DNA from: DASPWW01 sp963841715
GTDB taxonomy: Bacteria; Actinomycetota; Thermoleophilia; Solirubrobacterales; 70-9
DNA length: 64,000 nt
Reading direction: 5' to 3'
Assembly: GCA_963841715.1 (NCBI GenBank)
Contig: CAWJDP010000004.1
Coordinates: 1-64,000, forward strand
The translations under genes were made by a program, and so were the position numbers. The notes beneath the pieces were generated by a model that made no database searches, had not been told where the DNA came from, and worked only from the letters and a program-made list of their open reading frames with translations. This document shows positions 32,228 through 41,031 of the stretch, one piece after another. How positions within the stretch are numbered: position 1 is the stretch's first letter; every line of letters begins with the position of its first letter.

Positions 32228-33742
32228 TCACTTCCCCTTCTTACCTCTTTTCGGCTTTGCCTTCGGCGACGGTGGCGGATTCGCCAGCCGCACCGACTGC
32301 GCGATCGCCATCATCTGCGGGGTGCTGAGCGTCTCGCCGAGCGTGTTCGAGACCCAGTAGGAGCCCTTGCTCGTCTTCCAGCCGACGAGGCGGAGGCGGT
32401 CGGCGTCGAAGAACTGCAGGTAGTCGCGGCTGCCGACGCTCTTCGTCTGGTCGGGGTCGTCGAGGATCGGCGGGTCGGTCCAGCTCGTGCCCTGGAAGCC
32501 GTAGTACTCGGTCACGACCGACGGCGAGGGGCGCGAGAACACGTACTTGTAGGCCTGGTACTTGAAGCTCCCGTCGGGGTTGAGGATCTTGTAGGCGGGG
32601 CGCGACTGATCGTCGTAGACCGAGGAGGGCGCGAGCTTCGTCGGGTAGTAGATCGGGAGCGTGTCGCGCTTCTCGGTCGCGGCGACGAACGGCTGCGCGG
32701 CGCCGGTGGCGTCGATCAGGGGGACGGGCGCTGCCGGGGCCCGTCTGCGCTTCCCCTTGCCGCCACCGCTCGGCTTCCGGGCCGCCGGTGCGCGGGCCCC
32801 GGGCTGCGCGAGTCCCATCAGCTCGCGCACAGCCGCGTCGACCCGGCGCTGCGAGGCGGTTACGTAGCTGCGGCCGAGCTGGGCCGGAAAGTGGACCTGC
32901 TGGATCGGGGCGCTGCGCAGGAAGAGCAGCGTCTTGAAGATCCCGATCACGTCGCTGAGGTTGCCGAAGTTCGACGACGTGTAGTCGGTGAAGATCTTGA
33001 TCAGCTTGTCGCGCTCGCCGAACAGCTTCGCCGGGGCGACCTTGGCCCTGGCGTCGCGGAGAAAGTCCTGCTGGCGCGCGGCGCGGACGATGTCGTTGTC
33101 GGTGTGGCGGTAGCGGACGTACTGGAGCGCCTGGTACCCGCACAGGCGCTGGTAGCCGGCGGGGATGTCGATCGCGGAGTAGTTCCCTCCCGTCGGGTTG
33201 AAGTAATGGCGGTCGACGTCGACGTAAACGCACCCAATCGCGTTCACCGCCCGCGCGAACCCGGTGAAGTCGACGTTGACGACGTGGTTGATCGTCAACC
33301 CGGTGAGATCGTGGACGACCTGGGTCGTCAGCTTCGGGCCGCCGAGCGTGTACGCCTCGTTCAGCTTCCCGACCCCGGCGCCGGGGATGCTGACCTTGAG
33401 GTCGCGCGGGAGCGAGAGCAGCCGGATCGCCTTCTGCGCGGGATCGACGCGAAGCAGCATCGTCGTGTCGGAGAGCCCCTGGGTGTGGATCCTCGCGCGC
33501 TTGTCGGAGCCGAGGATCAGGATCGTCTGCGGCGCACCGGGCTCGACCCGATGCGCACGGACGTGGACCTCCGATTTCGCGACGGCGTTCAGATAGTGGA
33601 GTGCGGTGAGCGCCGTCGCCGCCGCCATCGCGATGAAGACGACGAGCGATGCGGCGAGGAACCGGCGCCACAGCCGCGGCGGCGGCTCGTCGAGCACCGG
33701 CTGCTCAGCCGTCGGCTCCTCGATCGGTGTTGGGTCGCTCAC
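32228..33742 (-). CDS. LytR-CpsA-Psr (LCP) family cell-wall ligase
   Basis: From the GTG at 33742 (GTGA overlap with the upstream stop) the product is 504 residues: a cytoplasmic 30-residue start, one membrane helix (about 30-52), then an LCP domain with TILILGSDKRAR, SDTTMLLRVDPAQKAIRLLSLPRDLKVSIPG, KLNEAYTLGGPKL, VDFTGFARAVNAIGCVYVDVDRHYF, YRHTDNDIVRAARQQDFL. LCP enzymes attach wall polymers such as arabinogalactan or teichoic acid to peptidoglycan at the cell surface. A second half of about 190 residues after a basic linker carries PIYYPTKLAPSSVYDD and WKTSKGSYWVSNTL, conserved in actinobacterial versions. It is translationally coupled to the epimerase-like gene. Confidence 0.85.
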   Translation of the reverse strand: MSDPTPIEEPTAEQPVLDEPPPRLWRRFLAASLVVFIAMAAATALTALHYLNAVAKSEVHVRAHRVEPGAPQTILILGSDKRARIHTQGLSDTTMLLRVDPAQKAIRLLSLPRDLKVSIPGAGVGKLNEAYTLGGPKLTTQVVHDLTGLTINHVVNVDFTGFARAVNAIGCVYVDVDRHYFNPTGGNYSAIDIPAGYQRLCGYQALQYVRYRHTDNDIVRAARQQDFLRDARAKVAPAKLFGERDKLIKIFTDYTSSNFGNLSDVIGIFKTLLFLRSAPIQQVHFPAQLGRSYVTASQRRVDAAVRELMGLAQPGARAPAARKPSGGGKGKRRRAPAAPVPLIDATGAAQPFVAATEKRDTLPIYYPTKLAPSSVYDDQSRPAYKILNPDGSFKYQAYKYVFSRPSPSVVTEYYGFQGTSWTDPPILDDPDQTKSVGSRDYLQFFDADRLRLVGWKTSKGSYWVSNTLGETLSTPQMMAIAQSVRLANPPPSPKAKPKRGKKGK

Positions 33743-34800
33743 CGGCCGATCACCCTGTTCGCGAGCCGCATCGCGGTCCCTGCGACGCCGAGCGGGATGT
33801 CGTAGGGGTGCGACGGGGCGACGCGGTCGCCGAGCTTCTCGCGCATCCACGCCACCGTTTCCTCGAGCGTCTCCTCGTGGGGGCGCGCGGCGAATCCGAG
33901 CTCGCGCTCCGCCTTGTCGGAGCGGAACGTCCACCACAGAGTCCCCGAGCGCGCCTCGTCGGGCGTAGTGGGCAGGGTGAGGCCGATCCGCTGCGCGAGC
34001 TCGACCCCGGTCACCGCGACCGTGCCCGGGAGCTTCAGCGGCGGCGGCGCGACGCCGGAGATCCTGGCGAGGTCGGCAAACAGCCGGCCGAGGCTGAAGT
34101 TGCGCCCGCCAAGGATGTAGCGCTCGCCGGCGCTCCCCTTCTCGTCGGCCAGCAGATGGCCGCGGGCGACGTCGCGGACGTCGACGATGTTGAGCCCGCC
34201 GTCGACGTAGATCGGGATCTCGCGCAGCAGGAAGCGGCGGACGAGCCCGTTCGAGGTCCCCGACGGATGCGGATCTTCCGGGCCGAGCACGAACGTCGGG
34301 TTGACGACCACCGCCGGCAGCCCGGCGGCGGCCGCGGCGAGCACCTCCGACTCGGACTCGCGCTTGGTCTCGAGGTAGTTGATCCCGAGCGCCGCACCCG
34401 TGTACTCCTGCGACTCGTCGCCCGTCTCGCCGCGCTCGACCGGGCCGATCGCGCCGACCGATGAGGTGAACACGAGCCGCTCGACCCCGGCTCGCTTCGC
34501 CTCGGCGATCACGTTCCGCGTTCCGCCGACGTTGATCTCGCGCACCCGCTCGGTGTCGCCGGGGCGCATCGAGGTGACGCCGGCGACGTGGAAGACGCGA
34601 CTCACCCCGTCCATCGCCCGGCGCAGCGAGTCGCGGTCGCCGAGCTCGCCCTCCGCCGCCTCCAGCTCGACCGCGGCGAGCGCGGCGAGGCGGCCCGGCC
34701 TGCGGACGAGCACGCGAATCGCGTCACCCCGTTCGGCGAGGGCGCGGACGACGTGCGAGCCGAGAAACCCGGTCCCGCCCGTGACCAGAGTCGTGCCCAT
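33739..34800 (-). CDS. NAD-dependent epimerase/reductase (dihydroflavonol reductase-like)
   Basis: This 353-residue extended SDR has TLVTGGTGFLGSHVVRALAERG at the N-terminus, VFHVAGVTSMRPGD, LVFTSSVGAIGP, the catalytic YLETK (Tyr-x3-Lys) and the VVVNPTFVLGPEDPHPSG substrate loop. The style is that of HpnA or dihydroflavonol-4-reductase-like proteins common in bacterial lipid and hopanoid loci, but substrate is open. Four bases overlap with the LCP gene downstream indicate coupling. Divergent from a DegV gene with only 26 bases between start codons. Confidence 0.78.
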   Translation of the reverse strand: MGTTLVTGGTGFLGSHVVRALAERGDAIRVLVRRPGRLAALAAVELEAAEGELGDRDSLRRAMDGVSRVFHVAGVTSMRPGDTERVREINVGGTRNVIAEAKRAGVERLVFTSSVGAIGPVERGETGDESQEYTGAALGINYLETKRESESEVLAAAAAGLPAVVVNPTFVLGPEDPHPSGTSNGLVRRFLLREIPIYVDGGLNIVDVRDVARGHLLADEKGSAGERYILGGRNFSLGRLFADLARISGVAPPPLKLPGTVAVTGVELAQRIGLTLPTTPDEARSGTLWWTFRSDKAERELGFAARPHEETLEETVAWMREKLGDRVAPSHPYDIPLGVAGTAMRLANRVIGR

Positions 34801-34826
34801 TGGCCGAAGATGGTAGAACCGCGCCG

Positions 34827-35702
34827 GTGAACGGGGGACCGAAGACCGCTGTCGTCTGCGACACGACCGGCTATATGCCCCCCGAGATCGTCGCGGAGCA
34901 CGACCTCCACCTCGTCAGCCTCTACGTCTCGCTCGACGGACACCAGCAGGCGGAGTCCGAGATCGGCGACCTGACCGACTTCTACACCCGCCTCGCCGAG
35001 AGCCGGGAGGCGGTCACGACCTCGCAGCCCTCAATCGGCGACTTCGTCTCGGTCTACGAGCCGCTGCTCGCGGCCGGCAAGGACGTCGTCTCGATCCACA
35101 TCGCCGCGGGGATCTCGGGCACGTGCGAGGCGGCGATGCAGGCGGGCCGGCGGCTCGCCGACGAGGGCAAGGGCGGGGAGCGGATTCGCGTTCACGACAG
35201 CCACACGGGCGCCGGCGGGATGGCGCTTCAGGCGCTGGTCGCGGCGAAGGCGGCGGCCGGCGGAGCGGACGGGGCCGCCACGCTCAAGCGCGCCGAGGCG
35301 GCGCGCGATGCTCAGCGGATCTGGTTTGCGATCGACACGCTCGAGTACCTGCGCCGCGGCGGCCGGATCGGCGCCGCGCGCGCGATGCTCGGGACGACGC
35401 TGAAGATCAAGCCGATCCTGACGCTGGACGAGGAGATCACGCCGATCGAGCGCGTCCGCACGCGGCGGCGCGCGTTCGAGCGCCTGGTCGAGTACGCCCG
35501 CGAGCTGCAGGCAGACGGCGCCGACGGGTGGGTCGTCCAGCACGTCCAGGACCCGGAGACGGCGCGTCAGCTCGTCGGCGAGTGCCGTGAGATCTTCGGC
35601 TGCGAGCCGGTGTTCGTGTCCGAGGTCGGGCCGGTGATCGGCGCCCACATCGGCCCGGGGATGCTCGGAGTTGGCGGGCTGCCCGCGAGCCTGCTCGAGT
35701 AG
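34827..35702 (+). CDS. DegV-family fatty-acid-binding protein
   Basis: The 291-residue protein has the DegV pattern: TAVVCDTTGYMPPEIVAEHDLHLVSLYVSLDG, the TTSQPSIGDFVSVYE segment with the conserved Ser/Thr-rich fatty-acid carboxylate site, HIAAGISGTCEAAMQAGR, and LEYLRRGGRIGAARAMLGTTLKIKPIL, then GPVIGAHIGPGMLG. DegV (FakB-type) proteins bind an acyl chain and present it to a kinase; no FakA gene is in view. I take the GTG at 34827; a TTG at 34800 would add nine residues. Confidence 0.85.
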   Translation: MNGGPKTAVVCDTTGYMPPEIVAEHDLHLVSLYVSLDGHQQAESEIGDLTDFYTRLAESREAVTTSQPSIGDFVSVYEPLLAAGKDVVSIHIAAGISGTCEAAMQAGRRLADEGKGGERIRVHDSHTGAGGMALQALVAAKAAAGGADGAATLKRAEAARDAQRIWFAIDTLEYLRRGGRIGAARAMLGTTLKIKPILTLDEEITPIERVRTRRRAFERLVEYARELQADGADGWVVQHVQDPETARQLVGECREIFGCEPVFVSEVGPVIGAHIGPGMLGVGGLPASLLE

Positions 35703-35712
35703 TGGACCTCGG

Positions 35713-36786
35713 CTAACCCGCCTCCCCGGCGGCTTTGGGCTCGGCGTCGGACTTGAACTCGCCGCGGTAGAAGTGCCAGTAGTCGCGGACGATGCTCTGC
35801 AGCGTCGCCGCGGCGGGGATCGCGAGCAGCGCCCCGAGGATCCCGAGCAGCGAGGCGCCGATCAGGATCGCGATGATCACGACCAGCGGGTGGAGCTGGA
35901 CGGTCTTGCCGTAGACGAACGGCTGGATGATGTTGTTCTCGATCTGCTGGTACATGACCAGCACCGCAACCCAGACGATCAGCGAGATCGGGAAGTCGAC
36001 GAACGCGACGACAATCCCGATCACGATCCCGCCGATCGTCGCTCCGACGAGCGGCACGAGGTCGAAGAAGCCGAACAGGATCGCAAGCGGGACCGCGAAC
36101 GGGACTCCGAGCGCCGCCAGCGTCGCGTAGGTCACGAGCCCGGCGAGGATGCTGATCACGAAGTTGCCGAACACGTAGCCGGCGATCGCGTCCGAGGCGT
36201 CGCCGGAGACAGAGCGCAGCCTGCGTTCTCGGTGGTCCGGCAGGTTCCTGAATATGAACTCGGTTATCCGGCCCCCGTCCATGAGCAGGAAGTAGGTGAT
36301 CACGAGGATCGAGAACAGCTCGACGAACTTCGAGAACACCCCGACGGTCACGTCGCGCAGCGTCCCCGCGGCGGCGCCGAGCTTGCTCGGGAGCTGGCGG
36401 GACTGTTGCTGGAGCTTGTTGGTGATGTGGTAGCGGTCGTCGTACTCGCGGAAGGTCTCGTTCGTGCGCAGGTCGTGGACGTAGCCGGGGAGATCGTGGG
36501 AGAGGTCGTTGACGCCGGTGATCAGCGGCGGGACGATCAGCAGCCCGATCCCGAAGATCCCCGCCGCCATCCCGAGGTAGCAGAGCAGGATCGCGAGCGA
36601 TCGCGGGACCTTGCGCTCGTCGAGCCAGTTGACCGCCGGCGCGAGCGCGAGCGCGAAGAAGATCGCGATCAGCACAAGCCCGATCACGCTCAGGATCAGG
36701 TAGAGGAAGTAGATCGTCCCGACGACCGCAGCGGTGACCACGACCACGCGCGCGACCAGCCCCGTCGAGATATCGGAGGGCTGCAT
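35713..36786 (-). CDS. AI-2E/PerM-family membrane transporter
   Basis: A 357-residue protein with six to eight membrane helices and the family features: VVGTIYFLYLILSVIGLVLIAIFFALALAPAVNWL near the N-terminus, a long amphipathic middle (LSHDLPGYVHDLRTNETFREYDDRY), then AVPLAILFGFFDLVPLVGATIGGIVIGIVVAFVDFP and QQIENNIIQPFVYGKTVQLHPLVVIIAILIGASLLGILGALLAIPAAATLQ. Most members are uncharacterised permeases or Na+/H+ exchangers; AI-2 export is only one reported role. It is a single gene, convergent with degV. Confidence 0.8.
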   Translation of the reverse strand: MQPSDISTGLVARVVVVTAAVVGTIYFLYLILSVIGLVLIAIFFALALAPAVNWLDERKVPRSLAILLCYLGMAAGIFGIGLLIVPPLITGVNDLSHDLPGYVHDLRTNETFREYDDRYHITNKLQQQSRQLPSKLGAAAGTLRDVTVGVFSKFVELFSILVITYFLLMDGGRITEFIFRNLPDHRERRLRSVSGDASDAIAGYVFGNFVISILAGLVTYATLAALGVPFAVPLAILFGFFDLVPLVGATIGGIVIGIVVAFVDFPISLIVWVAVLVMYQQIENNIIQPFVYGKTVQLHPLVVIIAILIGASLLGILGALLAIPAAATLQSIVRDYWHFYRGEFKSDAEPKAAGEAG

Positions 36787-36857
36787 GCCGCCGCCACCTT
36801 AGGGGCGCCTTCGGACACGGCGGGTGGCCGCAGGCCGCTTGCTAACTTTCGAATCGC

Positions 36858-37271
36858 ATGGACGTATGGCGGACGAACGCGCTCTCGGCGGGGCTGATCG
36901 CGGTGATGGTCGCCGGCAGCCTCGTGCTGTGGCTTGCCGTGCCCGTCGCGTGGCTTTGGGTCGCCTCGCAAATCGACGACTCGATCGAGGCGAGCATGAA
37001 GGCCTACCTCGTCGTCGTCGTCGGCGTCCCGCTGTCGATGCTGTTCATGTTCTGGCTCCTGCGCCGGCTCGACCTCATGCACCAGCGGATCACCGGAAGC
37101 CAGAAGCACGACACGCTCCCGCCGGCGTGGCGGCGAAGCCTCAGCGAGGCCCGCGACCCCCACGCCCCGACCTCGGCGCTCGACGTGATCCTCGTCGGCA
37201 CCGCGATCGCGGCGCTGGTCGCGCTCGTCGTCTGGTTCTTCGCCTTCGCCGGCTCGAGCCTGCCGCAGTAG
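36858..37271 (+). CDS. Three-helix membrane protein, paralogue of the protein at 5462-5911
   Basis: The 137-residue product has three membrane helices (about residues 12-33, 48-70 and 108-132) with the motifs VPVAWLWVASQI and WFFAFAGSSLP that recur in the protein encoded at 5462-5911. The loop between helices two and three is polar and contains HDTLPPAWRRSL. Function unknown. It lies convergent with the zinc-ribbon cluster and is a lone gene, whereas the paralogue is at the end of a membrane-protein operon. Confidence 0.6.
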   Translation: MDVWRTNALSAGLIAVMVAGSLVLWLAVPVAWLWVASQIDDSIEASMKAYLVVVVGVPLSMLFMFWLLRRLDLMHQRITGSQKHDTLPPAWRRSLSEARDPHAPTSALDVILVGTAIAALVALVVWFFAFAGSSLPQ

Positions 37272-37298
37272 GCCGCGAGCCCCCGCGTCTGGGAGGGC

Positions 37299-38753
37299 TC
37301 AGCCGCCGCGCTTAGCGGACGTCGGCGACGGCGCGAGGCTGCCCTGGAGGAGCTTCTTGTTGTCGGCGTCCTTCTCGTTGTTGTTCAGCGAGAGGCCGGT
37401 GAGCTCCTTGAGCGCGTTGTCCTGCTTGTCGATCGACGCCAGCGAGACCAGTGCGTCCCCGACCTTGAACTTCCCGAGCTCGAGGTTGCGCGCCGCCTTG
37501 ATCGTGATCAAGGCGCCCGACTGGCCGACGTCGTCGGCCGTGATCGTCAGCTCGTGCGAGTCGGCGCAGGCCCCGCCCTCGATGATTCCAGCGAGATCGG
37601 TGGAGCCAACCTTGTCGCCGATCTTGCGACTGCGCTGGCTGAGGCTTGCGGTCGGCGCCGGCGTCGCCGGCGGGGTCTCGTCGGCGCACGGATTGTCCTT
37701 CGCCGAGGCGTCGGCGTTCTTCGCCGTCGCGCGCGCGGCGTCGTGCTTCCAGCGCTTCGCCGCGGCGGCGGAAAGCGGGTGGATCCCGGCGTCGACGGTG
37801 ACGCTGCGGCCGACCGTCGGCGGCTTCGGGGCGTTTGACCCGCTGGCGGTGACGAGCATCGACGTCCCGCGCGCCGAGACCGTGTAGGCGCCGGTCGCCT
37901 GGTCGCGCCACGTCGCCGTGCCCGTGAAGTCGGCGTGGCTCGTCTTGCCGCGATGGGTGCGATCGCCCTGCTCGCTGTAGGTCCCGTTCGCGAGCTTGAT
38001 CAGGTTGACGGTCAGCTTCATCCCGGGGTCGGGGAGCTTCTTCGCGTGCACGGCGACGAGCTTCTCGTCCGTCGTCGCGAGCGTGTAGCTGCTCGAGACC
38101 GCGCTCGTGTGCACGACGGTCCCCTTCGTCGCCGTGTTCCCGCTGCCCCCACCGCCGGTGCTGCCCCCGCTGCCGCCGCTGGAGCCCCCGCCGGTCACGG
38201 TCGTGGGCGGGCTCGTGAACCCGCTGGAGCCGGACGGGAACGAGGACGTGCCGAGGCCCGATGACCCTCCGAGACCGCCCGAGGAGGAGCCGGAGCCGAG
38301 CGAGCCGAGGCCGCCGCCTCCAGCGCCACCGAGGCCCGAGGAGCCGTGAGAGGAGGACGAGCCGGAGCCGGAGCCGGAGCCGCCCCCGCCGGCGGTCTTG
38401 CCGCTCGGCGCAGCACCGATGCTCGCGAGCGTGTCCGGGCCGATGACGTAGTGAGTCTGGGCGATCGAGGGCCCGAGCGTGAGCCCCAGGAACGCCCCAA
38501 ACCCGATCGTCATCGCAGCGAAAACGAGCGCTGTACGCGGCGGCGGAACCGGAGCGGCCTTGGTGATCGCGGAGCGCGGGGCGGCGGGCGCGGCGAACAG
38601 CGCCGCCGCGGCGGCCGCGGGCGTGACGAACGGGGAGCTGCCGATGCGGTGGCCGCAGGTGATGCAGTAGGCCTGGTCGGGCGCAAGCTCGGACCCGCAC
38701 TCCTCGCACGACGGCACGCGCGGCGCGTCCGCGTTCGGGGACAATCCCGGCAT
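37299..38753 (-). CDS. Zinc-ribbon membrane protein with long Gly/Ser linker (484 aa)
   Basis: From the ATG at 38753, the protein starts with a zinc ribbon (CEECGSELAPDQAYCITCG, about residues 16-34), an Ala-rich cytoplasmic stretch, one membrane helix (about 72-92, TALVFAAMTIGFGAFLGLTLG), then roughly 100 residues almost purely Gly and Ser, and an extracytoplasmic domain of about 270 residues (SSYTLATTDEKLVAVHAKKLPDPGMKLTVNLI onward) without recognisable family. The Gly/Ser linker suggests a domain held away from the membrane, as in cell-surface sensors. Its ATG overlaps by one base the stop of the next zinc-ribbon gene, so three such genes form one overlapping operon. Confidence 0.7.
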   Translation of the reverse strand: MPGLSPNADAPRVPSCEECGSELAPDQAYCITCGHRIGSSPFVTPAAAAAALFAAPAAPRSAITKAAPVPPPRTALVFAAMTIGFGAFLGLTLGPSIAQTHYVIGPDTLASIGAAPSGKTAGGGGSGSGSGSSSSHGSSGLGGAGGGGLGSLGSGSSSGGLGGSSGLGTSSFPSGSSGFTSPPTTVTGGGSSGGSGGSTGGGGSGNTATKGTVVHTSAVSSSYTLATTDEKLVAVHAKKLPDPGMKLTVNLIKLANGTYSEQGDRTHRGKTSHADFTGTATWRDQATGAYTVSARGTSMLVTASGSNAPKPPTVGRSVTVDAGIHPLSAAAAKRWKHDAARATAKNADASAKDNPCADETPPATPAPTASLSQRSRKIGDKVGSTDLAGIIEGGACADSHELTITADDVGQSGALITIKAARNLELGKFKVGDALVSLASIDKQDNALKELTGLSLNNNEKDADNKKLLQGSLAPSPTSAKRGG

Positions 38754-39502
38754 CAGCCCGTCTGACGGCGGCCAGCCGACTGCGGCTCGGGTGAGGACTT
38801 CCCTTCGGCGGGCGCGGCCTGCGAGCCTCCGACTGCGTCCTTCTGCGCCGCCGGCGGCGGCGTCGCCTCGGTCGGCTGCGCCGGCTTCGGCTGGTCCTGT
38901 GCGGGGTAGGCGGTATGGCCCGCGACCTGCTCGCGGCGCATCAGCGGCGTCGCGCACTGCGAGCAGTACACCGCTCCGCGCGCGTAGAGCGCGCCGCACG
39001 AGGGGCACGTTCCCGCCGCGCCGGCCTGTTCGAGGTGGAGCAGGCGCTCGATCTCGCCGAGCTCGGCGTCCACCTGCTGCAGCTTCGCCGCCTGGCGCAC
39101 GAGGACGTCGAGCCGGAAGTCGTCGCGCCTCGCCATCTCATACGTCAGCCCCCCGAGGTCCCACTGGAGCTCGACGAGTTGCGCCGCAGCGCGCTCGCGC
39201 CGCTGGGCGAGCTCGGTCGGCGCGACGGCGCCCGGCGCCACCGCGGCCGCTGTAGCACTCGTGGCCGCCGGGGCCTGCGGCTGGGCCTGGGGCTGGCCGC
39301 GCTTGCGCAAGCCCTTCCGCTTGCGCGCCGGCGCCGCGGCGACGGGCGCGCCGGCCTGGGTACCCGGCTGCGCGGGAGCGGCCGGGGCGGCGCCCACCTG
39401 AGGTGCCGCTGTGGGGGCGGCCGGTGTTTGCTGCACGGCGCCTACCCCGCCCCGGTTCTTGGGCGGCCGGATCGCGTACGCGAGGTTCTGCCTCCAGCTC
39501 AC
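38753..39502 (-). CDS. Zinc-ribbon protein with Pro/Ala-rich and coiled-coil regions (249 aa)
   Basis: The N-terminal 90 residues are rich in Ala, Pro and Gln (low complexity, probably disordered), followed by a helical segment (TELAQRRERAAAQLVELQWDLGGLTYEMARRDDFRLDVLVRQAAKLQQVDAELGEIERLLHL) that should form a coiled coil, then a zinc ribbon (CPSCGALYARGAVYCSQC) and another Pro-rich tail. No membrane helix. This is the middle member of the zinc-ribbon operon and overlaps both neighbours (four bases at its start, one at its end), so it is probably made in proportion to them. Confidence 0.65.
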   Translation of the reverse strand: MSWRQNLAYAIRPPKNRGGVGAVQQTPAAPTAAPQVGAAPAAPAQPGTQAGAPVAAAPARKRKGLRKRGQPQAQPQAPAATSATAAAVAPGAVAPTELAQRRERAAAQLVELQWDLGGLTYEMARRDDFRLDVLVRQAAKLQQVDAELGEIERLLHLEQAGAAGTCPSCGALYARGAVYCSQCATPLMRREQVAGHTAYPAQDQPKPAQPTEATPPPAAQKDAVGGSQAAPAEGKSSPEPQSAGRRQTG

Positions 39503-40314
39503 TTGCCTAGATCTCCCAGCGCGCCAGCCCCCGGTTTTGTCGCGCCGCTCGCCGGCGGCAGCTGGCCCGTGCCGGGGGTGACCTCGATCACTTTAGCGTC
39601 GGGGAAGTCCTTCGTCAGGGATGCGAGCGCCTTCGTCGCGTCGGCGTTCGTGCTGTAGATGCCCGAGTAGACGATGTACTTGCCCGCCGGCAGGCCCGTG
39701 TACTCGTCGGAGGCGAGCGCGCCGACGTCGGGGGCGCCCTTGTCGCTCGCGTCCGACTTCGCCGAGTCGACCCGGGCGGTGCTGGTTCCGCTCTGCGGCA
39801 GCGTCGTGATCTCGACCGTGAAGCCCTGCTTGCCGGCCGGCCAGTCGCTCGTGAAGCCCGTCGACTTCGAGGAGCCGGTCGAGGTCGCGCTCGCGCTCGC
39901 GCTCGCGCTCGGGGTCGCGGCGCCGGTCGCCGTCGCGAGCGTGACCGTGTTGGGATTGTCGTTCGCGCTCTTGCCGATCAGCACCCCGACGAGGAGCATC
40001 CCGCCGAGCGCCGCGAGGGCGACAAGCGCTAGCAGCGGCGACCACTCGCGGCCGCCTTGCGCAGACGTCGTTGTGGTCCCGGGTGGCTGGTCCCCGTTTC
40101 CCTCCCCCTTGAGGTAGTCCTGGTACGCGACCCTGGGCGCGGTCGCGCGCGCGCCGCAGTTCGTGCAGTAGCGCTGGCCCGCGGCGACGGTCGCCCCGCA
40201 GGAGGGACACGGGTGCTCCGTGGGCGTGGTCGCCGCGACTGGGGTCGCGCCACCGGCGCCCTGCTGAGGATCGGAAACGAGCCGCCTCATCGGTGGCGGG
40301 CTTGAATCGGCCAT
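39499..40314 (-). CDS. Zinc-ribbon membrane protein with SPOR-like C-terminal domain (271 aa)
   Basis: After 35 disordered residues comes a zinc ribbon (CPSCGATVAAGQRYCTNCG), a membrane helix (about residues 90-112, LLALVALAALGGMLLVGVLIG), a Ser/Thr/Ala linker and a C-terminal domain (QGFTVEITTLPQSGTS...GKYIVYSGIYSTNADATKALASLTKDFPDAKVIEV) that resembles the SPOR peptidoglycan-binding fold. First gene of the three-gene zinc-ribbon operon and likely its anchor to the wall. SPOR assignment is by fold-like spacing, not by certain motif match. Confidence 0.68.
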   Translation of the reverse strand: MADSSPPPMRRLVSDPQQGAGGATPVAATTPTEHPCPSCGATVAAGQRYCTNCGARATAPRVAYQDYLKGEGNGDQPPGTTTTSAQGGREWSPLLALVALAALGGMLLVGVLIGKSANDNPNTVTLATATGAATPSASASASATSTGSSKSTGFTSDWPAGKQGFTVEITTLPQSGTSTARVDSAKSDASDKGAPDVGALASDEYTGLPAGKYIVYSGIYSTNADATKALASLTKDFPDAKVIEVTPGTGQLPPASGATKPGAGALGDLGK

Positions 40315-40363
40315 TCGGAGAGGATAGTGACGATCTCGTGTTCGCCGGGCCGGTCGGTGCGTG

Positions 40364-40594
40364 TCAGCCGCGGCGACGCAGCGCGATCAGCCCGCCGATC
40401 ACGAACCCGGCGACGGCCGCGCCGACGATCAGCTCGCCGCGGTGCTTCTGGAGCTGGCCGCGCCAGTCGGTGAGCTCGTTGACGCGGCCGCGCAGCGCGT
40501 CGAGCGAGCCCGACAGCTGCCCGCGAGCCTGCTCGATGTCGGCCCTGATCTCGGCGGCGGAGCGTTGCGGGGGGGTCGTCGGTGTCGTGCTCAC
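40364..40594 (-). CDS. DUF3618-family small membrane protein (76 aa)
   Basis: From the GTG at 40594 (GTGA overlap with the gene upstream) the 76-residue product contains the DUF3618 core RSAAEIRADIEQARGQLSGSLDALRGRVNELTDW and a C-terminal helix (GELIVGAAVAGFVIGGLIALRRRG). Such proteins are frequent in actinobacteria next to holin-like proteins and are thought to stabilise the membrane or envelope; the molecular role is not known. It is the last gene of a three-gene overlapping set. Confidence 0.75.
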   Translation of the reverse strand: MSTTPTTPPQRSAAEIRADIEQARGQLSGSLDALRGRVNELTDWRGQLQKHRGELIVGAAVAGFVIGGLIALRRRG

Positions 40595-41031
40595 GTGGTC
40601 AGCTCCTCCTCGAACGCTTCCTTCGTCTTCCGCGCCTCCTCGATCGCCTGGTCCGGCGTCGGCGGCGAGCCCGCCTTGAACGAGCGCCACGCGAACAGCC
40701 CCGCGCCGACTCCAACGAGGAGCCAGAACAGGGCCTCGATCATGAACCCGATCCAGACGTGGTCGTCGAAGAAGAGGTCGTCGAGCAGCCAGGCGATCCC
40801 GTGCATGAGCATCGCCAGCGCCATGAGCACGAACACGCCGGCGACGATCCCCGCGACCGAGCCACGGAGCAGCTTGTTGACCTTCTCGGAGACCTCCGCC
40901 TTGGCGAGCTCGATCTCCTCGCGGACGAGCGAGCTCGTGTGGTCAGTGATCTCGAAGACGAGCTCGCCGACCGTCTTCTCGGAGCGGTCGGATCTGTCGC
41001 GACCGGGTTCTGGACCCTCGGGCGTGCTCAC
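40591..41031 (-). CDS. Actinobacterial holin-like superfamily protein (Actino-Holin-X/DUF1469)
   Basis: The 146-residue protein (start GTG at 41031) matches the DUF1469/phage-holin-superfamily-III type of actinobacteria: TVGELVFEITDHTSSLVREEIELAKAEVSEKVNKLLRG, then two helices (SVAGIVAGVFVLMALAMLMHGIAWLL and MIEALFWLLVGVGAGLFAW) and a charged tail. Despite the name it is chromosomal and not part of a prophage. It overlaps by four bases the tiny gene upstream and the DUF3618 gene downstream, indicating tight coupling. Confidence 0.75.
   Translation of the reverse strand: MSTPEGPEPGRDRSDRSEKTVGELVFEITDHTSSLVREEIELAKAEVSEKVNKLLRGSVAGIVAGVFVLMALAMLMHGIAWLLDDLFFDDHVWIGFMIEALFWLLVGVGAGLFAWRSFKAGSPPTPDQAIEEARKTKEAFEEELTT

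Noticed and set aside
37277..37300. GAGCCC...GGGCTC hairpin between two convergent genes
   Set aside because: Six-base stem with a 12-base loop and no T run; too weak to call a terminator.
38100..38400. Gly/Ser-rich low-complexity part that looks like a tandem repeat
   Set aside because: It is the linker of the zinc-ribbon protein in frame; codons vary and there is no fixed repeat unit.
40591..41031. Holin-like gene as a mark of a prophage
   Set aside because: The family is chromosomal in actinobacteria and no phage gene surrounds it.
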